Notes: generated by a model from the sequence alone, not told the origin. Numbered from the stretch's first letter, positions 37,354 through 46,780 are shown. The stretch: DNA of 64,000 bases from Clostridium vincentii (GCF_002995745.1 NZ_PVXQ01000004.1:62001-126000), one strand, 5' to 3'. Numbers and translations: made by a program.

Positions 37354-39843
37354 CTATTTTTGCCATTTTTTCATTATTAATTCAATTATTAAATAAATAA
37401 TTAGACCTATCCCTATCTTTATAATCACATCTATAGAAAAAGATTCATTATTTAAATAACCTAATATACCTATTGATCCAATCCATAAAAGCACTCCAAT
37501 AATTATTATTAAAAGTGATGAATTCCTAATGGATATTTTAGAATTGGCAATTGTATATATCATCATCATTCCACCTAGAATAAGTACTAGCACAACTTCA
37601 TTTTCCATGTTGATATCATACAGCCCACTAAGTGATAGGACTATAAACATAAGACTTCTAATCACTAAATTATTCTTGCCCGCTATCCCAGGGAATTTTA
37701 GTAATACTATAAATAACGGAACTGCTAAAATAGCGTTAATAATTATTAAAGGAATAACATTAATAATATTTCCCTTACTAATAATAGATATGGCATTAAT
37801 TATAATAATCTCAGCAAAAAGGAGTACTCCCATCAATGTTTCTATTTTTCTTACTCCCCTATTAAATCGTTCTGATATATGGAATAAGCTTAAAAACCCT
37901 CTTAAGTAATTTCTTTGTATAAATACATCTGCAGCCTTTTTTATAATTTCCGAAGCATTACCCTTACCAATTCCTAATCTACATAAGCTCATAACTGATA
38001 AGTCTCCTAAAGTTTCACCACAAGCTGCTACTGGATAATTATCCTTGGTAAACAATCCTATAATTTTTGCTTTAGTCTCTGGATTAGCTCTAGAGAATAT
38101 TCTAGTTCTAGATACTGTTTCTATTAATTCTTCAGAGGATAAAGCATCTACTTCAACTCCAGTAATAACTTTATTGTCCCGAAGGGCCACTCTAGTTTTC
38201 TTGCCTATAGATGTTGCCGTTATCTTATTATCATCTGTGAATATAATTGGGATTATTCCCCTGCTTTTAATTTCTTCTATTTCTTCTTCTATATTTTCAC
38301 TTAAAGGATTTTCTAAAGCTACAATTCCTACAAAAACTAAATTACTTTCAATATTTTCAGACTTAGTTGGATTATAGCTAAAACTTCTATATGCTACACC
38401 TTGGGTTATTAATCCTTCTAAAGAAAATTTAAAGTCTATAGACTTAATTTTATCAATATCTTCAAGGGTAATTTCTTTTTCTAATCCATCAATCATAATA
38501 TAGGTACATCTACTTAAAACGGCATCAAGACGCCCCTTAACGTTCGCTCTACATCCTCTCTTACCTTTATTTAAAGTTGTCAATACACCCTTATCAGAAT
38601 CCATAGGAATTTCAAACACTCTCCTATACCTAGATTCAAGCATAGTTTTATGTGCTAACTTTTCATCTCCAAACTTTAGATATGCAACTTCAATTAGATC
38701 TCCCTTACCAGTGCCTTTTTCTGGGGAATATATTGCATTATTACAAAGTACTATAATTTCTATCAATCTAATTATATTAATCTCCTTATTGAAATTAATA
38801 TTTTTTGCTTCAAATATATTATTATTTACAAATATTTTATTTACAATCATTTCTTCTTTAGTAATTGCACCTATTTTATCTATAAATAAGACTTGTATTT
38901 GGCTAATTAGATCTAATGTAGAAAAATTAATTAGATCTATTCCTTGTTTTCTCATATCCTTTTTAAGTATATATCCATATAAAAAAGCTATGCTTACAAT
39001 AGGTATACTCTGAGTTGCAAAAAGAGACAATTTTAAGGAATAATATGCTTGTCCATATCCCTTTGTTACTAAAAACATCCCTATTGAAAAAGCTGAAATA
39101 ATAAATATCATTATCCCTAACTTTCCTTCTAATTTTTTCCCTAGGGTATGCTTATTATTATTAGCATACATAAGCATTGCCAGCATTTTTCCAAGCTGAG
39201 TAGAATTCCCTGTTTCAACAACTATTCCAGAGCCCTCGCCCTCTTTTATTATGGAACCCCTAAATAATATATTTTTCATTTCTTCTACTAGATAATTATC
39301 TCTGTCCATCTTACTTTCAAATTTATCTTTTAGAAAATTTTCTCCAGTAACATTTTTTTCATCAACCTTAATATCTATTGCTCTAATTATTCTAATATCA
39401 GCCGGAATTAAAGATCCCTTTGAAAATATTACAATATCCCCCTTAAGTACCTGTTCTGATTTAACTATTATTTCTAATCCATCCCTAAGTACTGTAGTTG
39501 TTGTATTATTAAGCCTTTGCAAAAACTTTATGTTATCTTGTTTATTTTTCCCATGAAGAACCTTTATTAATATACCTGCTAATAGCAATCCTACTGAAAT
39601 AATTGCCATGACAATTTCTCTAGAATATATTAAATAACATGAAATCAATATGCTAATAAATATATGTAAATGTATGAATTCTTTAATAAAACCTAATTTT
39701 CCATTTCCATAGGGAACAAACACCTTATTATTCCCAAAGGCCTTTTTTCTTTGGATGCAATCATTTTCACTTAATCCCTTGCTTATATCGCTTTTAAGCA
39801 TTGCAACTATGGTTTTCCAAGAGTTATTGCAATAATTGTTCAA
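37354..39843 (-). CDS. Degenerate P-type ATPase-like membrane protein
   Basis: An 829-residue protein with full P2-type ATPase architecture but altered catalysis. The actuator motif TGES reads TGEN (about 166). The membrane PEGL reads PIVS (about 280). The phosphorylation DKTGTLT reads DKIGAIT (Asp about 322 kept). KGAPE reads KGRLD, and the hinge GDGVND reads GETLGD. The ordinary enzyme at 53641 in this same window keeps all of these. The reading frame is uninterrupted, arguing for a maintained non-pumping role. The start is TTG 39843 with GGAGG seven bases upstream. It lies between spoVAE and comEC. Function is unknown. Confidence 0.85.
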   Translation of the reverse strand: MNNYCNNSWKTIVAMLKSDISKGLSENDCIQRKKAFGNNKVFVPYGNGKLGFIKEFIHLHIFISILISCYLIYSREIVMAIISVGLLLAGILIKVLHGKNKQDNIKFLQRLNNTTTTVLRDGLEIIVKSEQVLKGDIVIFSKGSLIPADIRIIRAIDIKVDEKNVTGENFLKDKFESKMDRDNYLVEEMKNILFRGSIIKEGEGSGIVVETGNSTQLGKMLAMLMYANNNKHTLGKKLEGKLGIMIFIISAFSIGMFLVTKGYGQAYYSLKLSLFATQSIPIVSIAFLYGYILKKDMRKQGIDLINFSTLDLISQIQVLFIDKIGAITKEEMIVNKIFVNNNIFEAKNINFNKEINIIRLIEIIVLCNNAIYSPEKGTGKGDLIEVAYLKFGDEKLAHKTMLESRYRRVFEIPMDSDKGVLTTLNKGKRGCRANVKGRLDAVLSRCTYIMIDGLEKEITLEDIDKIKSIDFKFSLEGLITQGVAYRSFSYNPTKSENIESNLVFVGIVALENPLSENIEEEIEEIKSRGIIPIIFTDDNKITATSIGKKTRVALRDNKVITGVEVDALSSEELIETVSRTRIFSRANPETKAKIIGLFTKDNYPVAACGETLGDLSVMSLCRLGIGKGNASEIIKKAADVFIQRNYLRGFLSLFHISERFNRGVRKIETLMGVLLFAEIIIINAISIISKGNIINVIPLIIINAILAVPLFIVLLKFPGIAGKNNLVIRSLMFIVLSLSGLYDINMENEVVLVLILGGMMMIYTIANSKISIRNSSLLIIIIGVLLWIGSIGILGYLNNESFSIDVIIKIGIGLIIYLIIELIMKKWQK

Positions 39844-39931
39844 GACGGTTCCTCCATTCAACTAATTTTTCACTATTTATATTATAGTCTAAAACTCCTA
39901 CTACTAAAACCTTATTATTAAAAAAGTTAAA

Positions 39932-40288
39932 TTATTGCTTTGTTTTAGGATTAAATATTATTGCCATAATATATCCAAAGAAAATTGAAGCTGTTATTCC
40001 TGCAGCTCCTCCCTTTATTCCACCAGAAAAAGCACCTATAAGACCTAAGGAGTCTACCTCCTCAATGGTCGCTTTAGCTAAACTATTGCCAAATGAAGGT
40101 AATGGAATAATTGCTCCTGCTCCTGCAAAATCTATTAACTTATCATAAAGCCCAAATGCTCCAAGGATTGCACCTAGCGTAACAAATATTACTAATATTC
40201 TCCCCGGAGTTAGCTTAGTTGTATCCATCAAAATTTGTCCTACAACACAAATTAATCCACCTATTATGAAAGCTTTAACAAATTCCAA
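39932..40288 (-). CDS. spoVAE: Stage V sporulation protein AE
   Basis: A 118-residue, four-span membrane protein (EFVKAFIIGGLICVVGQILM at the N-terminus) of the SpoVA channel that moves Ca2+-dipicolinic acid into the forespore and out at germination. Internal GAGAIIPLPSFGNSLAKATI and FSGGIKGGAAG are typical; SpoVAC at 41359 is a paralogue with the same pattern. The start is TTG 40288, with GGAGGTG upstream in a tandemly duplicated 16-base segment. It follows spoVAD. Confidence 0.95.
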   Translation of the reverse strand: MEFVKAFIIGGLICVVGQILMDTTKLTPGRILVIFVTLGAILGAFGLYDKLIDFAGAGAIIPLPSFGNSLAKATIEEVDSLGLIGAFSGGIKGGAAGITASIFFGYIMAIIFNPKTKQ

Positions 40289-40316
40289 TATTATTCACCT
40301 CCAATATTATTCACCT
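40285..40316 (-). repeat. 16-bp tandem duplication of the spoVAE ribosome binding site and start region
   Basis: CCAATATTATTCACCT occurs twice in a row (40285-40300 and 40301-40316). Each copy carries GGAGGTG, spacer and TTG on the minus strand. The upstream TTG (40304) opens a nine-codon frame that overlaps the true start. Confidence 0.95.
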
Positions 40317-40322
40317 CCAGTT

Positions 40323-41345
40323 TTAATCATTCTCAATGGAAACTGCATGGGCTATTCCGGGTATACTTTCCCCTTGAAGAGATGATGTGGTACTCATTAG
40401 GGCCCCTGTTGATACTAACAGAACTCTTTTAATTTCCTTTTTCATTAATCTCTTATAAATATACCCTGTTGAAACCACGGCAGAACATCCGCATCCACTT
40501 CCTCCAGCACCGGTATTTTGTTCTTCCTTATTAAAAATTATATCTCCACAGTCAATATAATTACCACTAATATCATACCCATATTCTAGAAGTAATTTCT
40601 CTGTAATTTCTTTACCAATTGCCCCCAAATCTCCCGTTGCTATAATGTCATAGTCTTTAGGAGTTCTTCCTGTATCCTTAAAATGCTTGTAAATAGTATC
40701 TACTGCTGCTGGTGCCATAGCTGCCCCCATATTATTAGCATCTTTAAATCCATAATCTTTAACCAAACCTGTAGTGACATATCTTATTTCAGGGAAATCT
40801 CCACTTTTCCCTAGAACCATAGCCCCCGAACCTGTTACTGTCCATTGAGCAGTTTGACTTCTTTGAGCTCCATATTCTAGTGGAAACCTAAATTGTCTCT
40901 CTGCTGAACTAAAATGAGAGGATGTAGATGCTACTACATATTCTGCAAACCCTCCATCTATCATGAGTGCTGCTAAACTTAAAGATTCTGACATAGTAGA
41001 ACAGGCTCCATACAGTCCAAAGAAAGGAATACTAAACTCCCTAGCTGCAAAGCTTGATGATATTATTTGATTTAATAAATCACCAGAAAACAAGTAATTT
41101 ATATCAGTTTCCTTAAGTGATGCTCCTCTAATTGCTTCCTTAATAGCAGTAAACATCATATCACTCTCTGCTTTCTCAAAACTATCCTTTCCGCATGTAT
41201 CATCATTTAATATTTTATCAAAATATTGTTTTAATGGTCCCAGCCCCTCTTTTGGGCCAACTACAGAAAAAGTGGATATTATTTTAGGAGGATTTTTAAG
41301 TTCTATAGTCTGAGTCCCTCGTCTTTTTGTAGAATTATCAGTCAT
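40323..41345 (-). CDS. spoVAD: Stage V sporulation protein AD
   Basis: A 340-residue thiolase-fold protein of the SpoVA complex; the Bacillus homologue binds dipicolinic acid. The thiolase-like cysteine is in FGLYGACSTMSESL near residue 113. Other family blocks are GAQRSQTAQWTVTGSGAMVL and NTGAGGSGCGCSAVV. ATG 41345 has GGAGGAG. It is the middle gene of spoVAC-AD-AE with 13-base and 34-base gaps. Forespore SigG expression is expected from the family. Confidence 0.96.
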   Translation of the reverse strand: MTDNSTKRRGTQTIELKNPPKIISTFSVVGPKEGLGPLKQYFDKILNDDTCGKDSFEKAESDMMFTAIKEAIRGASLKETDINYLFSGDLLNQIISSSFAAREFSIPFFGLYGACSTMSESLSLAALMIDGGFAEYVVASTSSHFSSAERQFRFPLEYGAQRSQTAQWTVTGSGAMVLGKSGDFPEIRYVTTGLVKDYGFKDANNMGAAMAPAAVDTIYKHFKDTGRTPKDYDIIATGDLGAIGKEITEKLLLEYGYDISGNYIDCGDIIFNKEEQNTGAGGSGCGCSAVVSTGYIYKRLMKKEIKRVLLVSTGALMSTTSSLQGESIPGIAHAVSIEND

Positions 41346-41358
41346 AATCTCTCCTCCA

Positions 41359-41817
41359 TCAAAATAAATTAATCAAATAATGTATTATTCCAATAATAAC
41401 TGATGTACCTATTCCATATACCAATACAGGTCCAGCTATTGTAAACATCTTCGCTGCCACTCCAAAAATAAAGCCTTCCTTTTTGAATTCTATTGCAGGT
41501 GCTACAACAGCGTTTGCGAATCCCGTTATAGGAACTACTGTACCCGCTCCACCAAAATTCGCTATCTTATTATAAATACCTACTGCAGTTAATAGAGCTC
41601 CTAAAAACACCATTACCACTGTGGTAATTGATGAAATATCTTCTTTAGAATACTCTAATTTCCTCAATACATAAGTAATAACCTGACCTACCTCACATAT
41701 AGTTCCACCAACTAAAAATGCCATTATACAATTCTTTATAATTTTGGGTTTTGGTTCTATTTCTTTAGTTAATGTTTCAAAACTATCTATTATTTTTTCT
41801 TCTTTAACCACTGGCAT
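41359..41817 (-). CDS. spoVAC: Stage V sporulation protein AC
   Basis: A 152-residue membrane channel subunit with about four spans; in Bacillus SpoVAC is mechanosensitive and releases dipicolinic acid. Typical blocks are AFLVGGTICEVGQVITYVLR and NFGGAGTVVPITGFANAVV. The N-terminal 25 residues are charged and cytoplasmic. ATG 41817 has GGGAG upstream. It heads the spoVA operon and is divergent from the 3D-domain gene at 41971. A SigG promoter should lie in 41818-41900 but I could not place it with confidence. Confidence 0.95.
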   Translation of the reverse strand: MPVVKEEKIIDSFETLTKEIEPKPKIIKNCIMAFLVGGTICEVGQVITYVLRKLEYSKEDISSITTVVMVFLGALLTAVGIYNKIANFGGAGTVVPITGFANAVVAPAIEFKKEGFIFGVAAKMFTIAGPVLVYGIGTSVIIGIIHYLINLF

Positions 41818-41970
41818 TCACGCTCCCTATATATAATACTATTTATATTATCTGCAAAAATTTAATTATAACTCACAATATTTCTTTCAACCCTAAAAAT
41901 GACTTGTCCATCTTTTTGTGCTATTGTATTACCTAGAAAGGTTTTTGTAAAAATATAATTTAGGTGATAT

Positions 41971-43152
41971 ATGAAAAAAACTTGTTTTGTTATACTAGCG
42001 TTTGTAATTCTTTTACTAAATATTACTCCAACTGTAAAAGCAGCAAATTCATTAAATGACAATAAGATAACATTTAATCAGATTTCTGATAACTTAAAAG
42101 AGTTAGATTCTGAGCTAGCTCAAGTTAACAAAGAAATAGAATCCTTAAAAACTCAAGTTAGTTATAATGAAGGAACTATTTCCAATACAGAAGAAGAAAT
42201 AAAACAAACTGAAGAAAACATTACTTCTCTACAAATCGAAATAGATAAAAGTAAAGCAATATTAAATAAAAGATTACGAGAAATGTATAAATCTGATGCA
42301 TATAGCGGAATTAATTACTTGGATTTTTTATTTGAATCTGATAGCTTAAATGATTTTTTCTCTAAAATGCAGGCTTGTAATATTTTAATAACCCAAGATA
42401 ATAAGCTTATAAATGCAATTAAGGACAAGGTTTCTGAATTAGATGAATCGAAGATTTTAATAAATGAAAAAAAAGAGAGGTTAGTTGCATTAAATGAAGC
42501 AACTAAAAATAAGCTTAAAGAAGTTCAGGATAAGGAAAGTTCTATAGTAGAAATTAAGAACAAGATGGCAGCTGAGAAAATTTCAATAAGTGCCCTTATT
42601 GAAGAAAACGAATTAAATTTGATTAATTATTCTTTATCAGTTGCAAAATCTAGTGATTCAAGTAGCAATGAATTAAACCAAGCAATAAAAAGCTTAGGAG
42701 ATATTATACCCCAACTTTCAACGCCTTCCGTTATTGCTAAAGCAAATGAAGCAATTATTAAAGGAAAAGAAAATTTAGTCATAATAGGTAATTCCGCTAA
42801 GAATAATATTCCTGATGCTGTTGTTCCTGACAATAATATTTCTGGTGATAATTCCTATAAGGAAACCTATAGTATGGAAGCCACTGCATACTATGGAGGA
42901 TATATTACCAAGCTTGGATTAACTCCAGTTAGGAATCCTGATGGATTAAGTACCGTAGCAGTTGATCCAAATGTAATACCTTTAGGAAGTAAATTGTTTG
43001 TAGAAGGTTATGGTTATGCAATTGCTTCAGATACTGGTAGTGCAATAATTGGAAAGAAAATAGATCTTTATATGAATAGCACTGCAGAATGTATCTCCTT
43101 TGGAAGAAGGAGCATGACAGTTCATTTAATAGCCTACGAAGGGCAATGGTAG
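41971..43152 (+). CDS. Secreted coiled-coil protein with C-terminal 3D domain
   Basis: A 393-residue exported cell-wall protein. A signal peptide (residues 1-24, ending TPTVKA) is followed by a long coiled coil (about 35-225), similar in layout to PcsB/CwlO N-termini, a flexible linker, and a 3D domain (about 325-393). The 3D domain is named for its conserved aspartates, here in VAVDPNVIPLGSKLFVEGYG and ASDTGSAIIGKKIDLYM. 3D domains form lytic-transglycosylase-like active sites. ATG 41971 has AGGTGA. It is divergent from spoVAC and followed by its own terminator. A role in peptidoglycan remodelling is likely; the stage is unknown. Confidence 0.85.
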   Translation: MKKTCFVILAFVILLLNITPTVKAANSLNDNKITFNQISDNLKELDSELAQVNKEIESLKTQVSYNEGTISNTEEEIKQTEENITSLQIEIDKSKAILNKRLREMYKSDAYSGINYLDFLFESDSLNDFFSKMQACNILITQDNKLINAIKDKVSELDESKILINEKKERLVALNEATKNKLKEVQDKESSIVEIKNKMAAEKISISALIEENELNLINYSLSVAKSSDSSSNELNQAIKSLGDIIPQLSTPSVIAKANEAIIKGKENLVIIGNSAKNNIPDAVVPDNNISGDNSYKETYSMEATAYYGGYITKLGLTPVRNPDGLSTVAVDPNVIPLGSKLFVEGYGYAIASDTGSAIIGKKIDLYMNSTAECISFGRRSMTVHLIAYEGQW

Positions 43153-43180
43153 TACAACTTGTAAAACTAAATTAGTTATT

Positions 43181-43216
43181 AGAAAAGTCTATTTAAATAT
43201 AGACTTTTCTTTTTTA
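43181..43216 (+). terminator. Terminator after the 3D-domain gene
   Basis: A 12-bp perfect stem (43181-43192 with 43199-43210) with a 6-base loop, followed by six Ts. Confidence 0.92.
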
Positions 43217-43291
43217 TTTCTCCCCTGATTTTATATATTTTTTTGTTAAATATGATATAATTATGTAATATAATGTTATATTTTAGTTATA

Positions 43292-43299
43292 GCCGTTAA
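43292..43299 (+). promoter_or_regulatory. Possible SigD-type -10 element before the chemoreceptor
   Basis: GCCGTTAA is close to the motility-sigma -10 consensus GCCGATAA, about 17 bases before the SD. No good TAAA -35 lies at 15 bases, so this is weak. Confidence 0.25.
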
Positions 43300-43326
43300 T
43301 TATTACATATTACAGGGGGAGATTAT

Positions 43327-45060
43327 ATGAAAAGTCTTAAAGGAAAACTAATTGTTATTTTCACAGCAATTTTTGCTGTAATGGTTCTATCTATATGTAT
43401 TTCCGGTTACGCAAAAGGCAGTGTCTATATGAAAGAAATTTCTAATCATCATATTAACAATAAACTATCTAGCGATATCAATGCGCTTTCAACTTATTCA
43501 GAGTTGATTTATGGGAATCTAACAATATCAAATGGAAATTTAGTTGATGAGAATGCTGGTACCATTAAAGGTAATTACACTGCAGTTGATAGAATCTCTA
43601 AAGATCTTGGAGATCTTGCAACAATATTTGTAACTGATGGGGATGATTTTATAAGGGTCTCTACTAATATAATGGATGAAAACGGTCTTAGAGCTGAAGG
43701 AACTAAACTCGATACTAATTCAGAGGCATACAAGTCTTTATCAAAAGGCGAAAGGTATATTGGTTCTTCTACTATTTTTAACGTGGATTATGAAACAGTA
43801 TATGAAAACATTTTAGATTCTAAAGGTGATGTTATAGGCGCATATTTTATTGGAATTCCAACTACTACTGCAAACGAAATAATAACTATATCTTTAAATA
43901 GCTTAAGAAATCTATTTATAGTTTTATCTTTAGTATTTTTTATAGTTAATGAAATTGTTATTACACTTGTAGCCGGTGGATTGACTAAGACTTTAATTGC
44001 TATAAAAGATTTCTTTAAGAAGATTGAAAATCTTGATGTTTCAGAGGATGTTCCTAAAGAATTACTTAAGGCAAAAAATGAATTTGGAGATATAATTCGT
44101 GGTGCTGATAAAGTTGTACGAAATTTAAGAAGTTTCATGGAAAATGCTAATAATTTAGTTTCCAATGTTACAGCTTATTCCAAAGATTTAATTCAAAATA
44201 TGGAACAGGTTAATTATACTGCAGGAGAAATATCTAATGCTGTTGTCCAAATTGCAGAAGGTGCAAGTAAACAAGCTAGCGATACCGAAGGTGGTGCCCA
44301 TAAGGTTTCTGACTTAGGAGAAGGTATGGATCATAATAAATCTAATATGAATAATTTAAACGTTGCTATAAATAATGTTGAAAAGTATAAATCTGAAGGT
44401 ATGAAGATGTTATCTTCCCTTGAATCTCAAAATATTGAAAGTACTAAGGCTGTAAATGAAATTCATGATGTTATTTTAAATACTAATAACAAAGCTACTG
44501 AAATCCAACAGTCAAGTATAATGATTAAAGATATAGCAGAACAAACTAACCTTCTTGCTTTAAATGCTGCAATTGAGGCTGCTAGAGCTGGTGAAGAAGG
44601 AAAGGGTTTTGCAGTAGTTGCTGAGGAAATCAGAAAACTTGCTGAAGAATCTACTAGATTTACTGAAGAAATAGAAGAAACAATTACTGAGTTAACTTCT
44701 AGAACTCAAATAGCTGTAGAAACTATGAATAAAATGTCAGACATAATGTCAAGTCAAACAAAAAGTGTCTATGGCACCTCAGATAAATTTAAGGGAATAT
44801 CAGATAGTGTAGAACAAACACTATCAATCGTAACTGATCTAAATAAAACAAGTACTGTTATGGAAAAACAAAAGAACTCCATGATAGAAATAATGGAGGG
44901 TTTATCAGCTATCGCCGAAGAAAATGCAGCCTCTACTGAAGAAGTCTCCGCATCTGTTGAGGAACAAACTGCCTCTATATCAGAGTTTAATAATTCTGTA
45001 TCAAAAATGGCTGATTTAGCTGAAAATTTAAAAATTAATATTAATAAATTTAAATATTAA
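43327..45060 (+). CDS. Methyl-accepting chemotaxis protein with extracellular Cache domain
   Basis: A 577-residue transmembrane chemoreceptor. One span lies at about residues 8-28, then a single-Cache-like sensor (about 35-190, with [14 protein letters not shown]), a second span (about 196-218), a HAMP-like linker and the long signalling coiled coil. The kinase-contact tip reads [20 protein letters not shown] and continues with [16 protein letters not shown]. Methylation-region glutamates and glutamines occur near [20 protein letters not shown]. Ligand is unknown. ATG 43327 follows a GGGGGAG site. It is flanked by terminators on both sides, so it is probably monocistronic. Confidence 0.93.
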   Translation: MKSLKGKLIVIFTAIFAVMVLSICISGYAKGSVYMKEISNHHINNKLSSDINALSTYSELIYGNLTISNGNLVDENAGTIKGNYTAVDRISKDLGDLATIFVTDGDDFIRVSTNIMDENGLRAEGTKLDTNSEAYKSLSKGERYIGSSTIFNVDYETVYENILDSKGDVIGAYFIGIPTTTANEIITISLNSLRNLFIVLSLVFFIVNEIVITLVAGGLTKTLIAIKDFFKKIENLDVSEDVPKELLKAKNEFGDIIRGADKVVRNLRSFMENANNLVSNVTAYSKDLIQNMEQVNYTAGEISNAVVQIAEGASKQASDTEGGAHKVSDLGEGMDHNKSNMNNLNVAINNVEKYKSEGMKMLSSLESQNIESTKAVNEIHDVILNTNNKATEIQQSSIMIKDIAEQTNLLALNAAIEAARAGEEGKGFAVVAEEIRKLAEESTRFTEEIEETITELTSRTQIAVETMNKMSDIMSSQTKSVYGTSDKFKGISDSVEQTLSIVTDLNKTSTVMEKQKNSMIEIMEGLSAIAEENAASTEEVSASVEEQTASISEFNNSVSKMADLAENLKININKFKY

Positions 45061-45064
45061 AATC

Positions 45065-45121
45065 AAAAAATTAAGAAGCCTGAAATAAGTACCATATCTT
45101 ATTTCAGGCTTCTTAATTTTC
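45065..45121. terminator. Bidirectional terminator between the chemoreceptor and sigF
   Basis: A 23-bp perfect stem (45067-45089 with 45098-45120) and 8-base loop, with A and T runs on either side. Confidence 0.93.
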
Positions 45122-45135
45122 TATTTAATTATTCT

Positions 45136-45891
45136 CTACTCCGTAAGCTTTTCTCTCATTGAAAATAAAACCTTCTTTTCAATTCTAGATACCTGCACTT
45201 GGCTTATACCTAGCATTTTAGCTACCTGCACTTGAGTTTTATCCTTAAAATACCTAAGCATTATAATTTGTCTAGACTTGTCATCCAGACTTCTCAATGC
45301 TTCCTTCAAAGCTATCTTATCAATCATGTCAGTATCATCAGCACTCGTCTCACTTAATTTGTCTATTAGCAGTACTGGTGCTCCATCATCTTGATGGATA
45401 GTGTCATGTAAATATTGTAGACTTGAAGCTGATTCAACTGCAAATACTATATCTTCCTTTGCAATCTCACAAAACTCAGATAACTCCTCTATAGTTGGAT
45501 CCCTATCAAGCCTTCTTGTTAGTTCCTCTTTATCAAAATAAATCTTACGTGCGAGACTTTTTGTATTTCTACTTACTTTAATCATACCATCATCTCTTAG
45601 AAATCTTTTTATTTCTCCGATAATCATAGGAACAGCATATGTTGAAAACTTTACTTTAAAGGTTGGATCAAAGTTCTTGATTGCTTTAACAAGGCCTATA
45701 CAGCCAAGTTGAAAAATATCCTCATATTCGTATCCTCTATTTAAAAATTTCTTACTCAATGAAGATACTAGGGGAAGGTTCATTTCTATTAATCTATTCA
45801 TTGCAGCTTCGTTACCCTCTTTTGCTAAAGGAAGTAACCGGACGTTATCATCATAATTGAATTCCTCTCTTTTAAAATTCCCTTTTTCCAT
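45136..45891 (-). CDS. sigF: RNA polymerase sigma-F factor
   Basis: A 251-residue sporulation sigma factor that runs the early forespore programme. Region 2 includes YEDIFQLGCIGLVKAIKNFD and FKVKFSTYAVPMIIGEIKRF. Region 3 carries DGMIKVSRNTKSLARKIYFD. Region 4 ends QVQVAKMLGISQVQVSRIEK. It is held by SpoIIAB until SpoIIAA is dephosphorylated. ATG 45891 has AGGTGA. It closes spoIIAA-spoIIAB-sigF. SigG is the closest alternative, but the operon partners settle the call. Confidence 0.97.
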   Translation of the reverse strand: MEKGNFKREEFNYDDNVRLLPLAKEGNEAAMNRLIEMNLPLVSSLSKKFLNRGYEYEDIFQLGCIGLVKAIKNFDPTFKVKFSTYAVPMIIGEIKRFLRDDGMIKVSRNTKSLARKIYFDKEELTRRLDRDPTIEELSEFCEIAKEDIVFAVESASSLQYLHDTIHQDDGAPVLLIDKLSETSADDTDMIDKIALKEALRSLDDKSRQIIMLRYFKDKTQVQVAKMLGISQVQVSRIEKKVLFSMREKLTE

Positions 45892-45901
45892 ATTTTTTCA
45901 C

Positions 45902-46333
45902 CTAACTCACTGAATTAAATTTCTTCTTTAATATTATCCGTGTACCTTCTCCCTCTGCGCTTGTAATTTCAATACTATCCATAAATGTTTCCATAACAGT
46001 AAACCCCATCCCTGACCTTTCTAAATCAGGTCTAGAAGTATATAAAGGCTCCCTGGCCTTATCTACATCTTTTATACCTTTTCCAAGATCACTAATTATT
46101 ATTGTAATTTCATTTTGAAGCAACTCTGCTTCAATGAAAACTATTCCTTCATTTTTTCCCTCATAGCCATGAATAATTGAATTCGTAACTGCTTCTGACA
46201 CTGCTGTCTTAACATCAGTTAATTCGTCTAATGTTGGATCAAGCTGAGAAGCAAAAGCTGCAATAGCGACTCTAGCAAAACCTTCATTTTGAGATTTACC
46301 TTCAAATTCAATCTTTATTTTATTATCATACAT
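45902..46333 (-). CDS. spoIIAB: Anti-sigma F factor SpoIIAB
   Basis: A 143-residue GHKL-fold serine kinase and anti-sigma factor that binds SigF and phosphorylates SpoIIAA. The N box is [20 protein letters not shown] near residues 42-61, the G1 box is [10 protein letters not shown], and the lid region has [17 protein letters not shown] with GEGTRI after it. The frame reaches 46357, but ATG 46333 is preceded by GGAGGGG at ideal spacing. It lies 14 bases after spoIIAA and 10 before sigF. Confidence 0.97.
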   Translation of the reverse strand: MYDNKIKIEFEGKSQNEGFARVAIAAFASQLDPTLDELTDVKTAVSEAVTNSIIHGYEGKNEGIVFIEAELLQNEITIIISDLGKGIKDVDKAREPLYTSRPDLERSGMGFTVMETFMDSIEITSAEGEGTRIILKKKFNSVS

Positions 46334-46347
46334 GTAAAACCCCTCCA

Positions 46348-46683
46348 CTAAATGCACTTTAATGCTTCTGCCACATCCTTATAGTTATCTATTATTTTAA
46401 ACAAACCTGCTAATTCAAAGACCCTATTTACGCCTTTATTAGCATTAGTTACACATAAGACTCCCCCTTTTAATGTCATCTTTTTGTATCTTCCCACTAC
46501 TACCCCAATGCCTGAGCTATCCATAAAAGTTACTTCATTAAAATTGATAATCAACTTATTTATATTATCTCTCTCTATTCTATCGTCGATTTTAACCCGT
46601 ACCTCCTCAGCACTATGATGATCTAATTCTCCAGATAGAATTGCAATTAACTTATCTTCTTTTTTCTCAAATTGTAGATACAT
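46348..46683 (-). CDS. spoIIAA: Anti-anti-sigma factor SpoIIAA
   Basis: A 111-residue STAS-domain protein that frees SigF from SpoIIAB when unphosphorylated. The phosphorylated serine lies in [15 protein letters not shown], Ser57 by position. ATG 46683 is the first in-frame start after a stop codon, but it has no close SD. GGAGGTGA sits at 46727-46720, separated from the ATG by a 10-bp hairpin (see findings). It is the first gene of the spoIIA operon, with a candidate promoter at 46748-46777. Confidence 0.96.
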   Translation of the reverse strand: MYLQFEKKEDKLIAILSGELDHHSAEEVRVKIDDRIERDNINKLIINFNEVTFMDSSGIGVVVGRYKKMTLKGGVLCVTNANKGVNRVFELAGLFKIIDNYKDVAEALKCI

Positions 46684-46747
46684 ATTATGTTACTCTAAGA
46701 ATCACCCCTTGAGAGTAATTCACCTCCTCTCTATGCTCTTTTTCCAT

Positions 46748-46777
46748 ATTTTAACACAAATAAATATATATAGTCAA
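46748..46777 (-). promoter_or_regulatory. Candidate promoter of the spoIIA operon
   Basis: On the minus strand TTGACT (46777-46772) with TTAAAA or TAAAAT after 17 or 18 bases (46754-46748). It looks like a housekeeping-sigma promoter; no SigH consensus was recognised. Confidence 0.42.
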
Positions 46778-46780
46778 TAC

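Noticed and set aside
41818..41970. SigG promoter for spoVAC-AD-AE
   Set aside because: One is expected from biology, but no segment matched the consensus well enough to place it.
41862..42062. Minus-strand frame overlapping the signal-peptide region of the 3D-domain gene
   Set aside because: It is antisense to a clear signal peptide, and the intergenic part has no SD.
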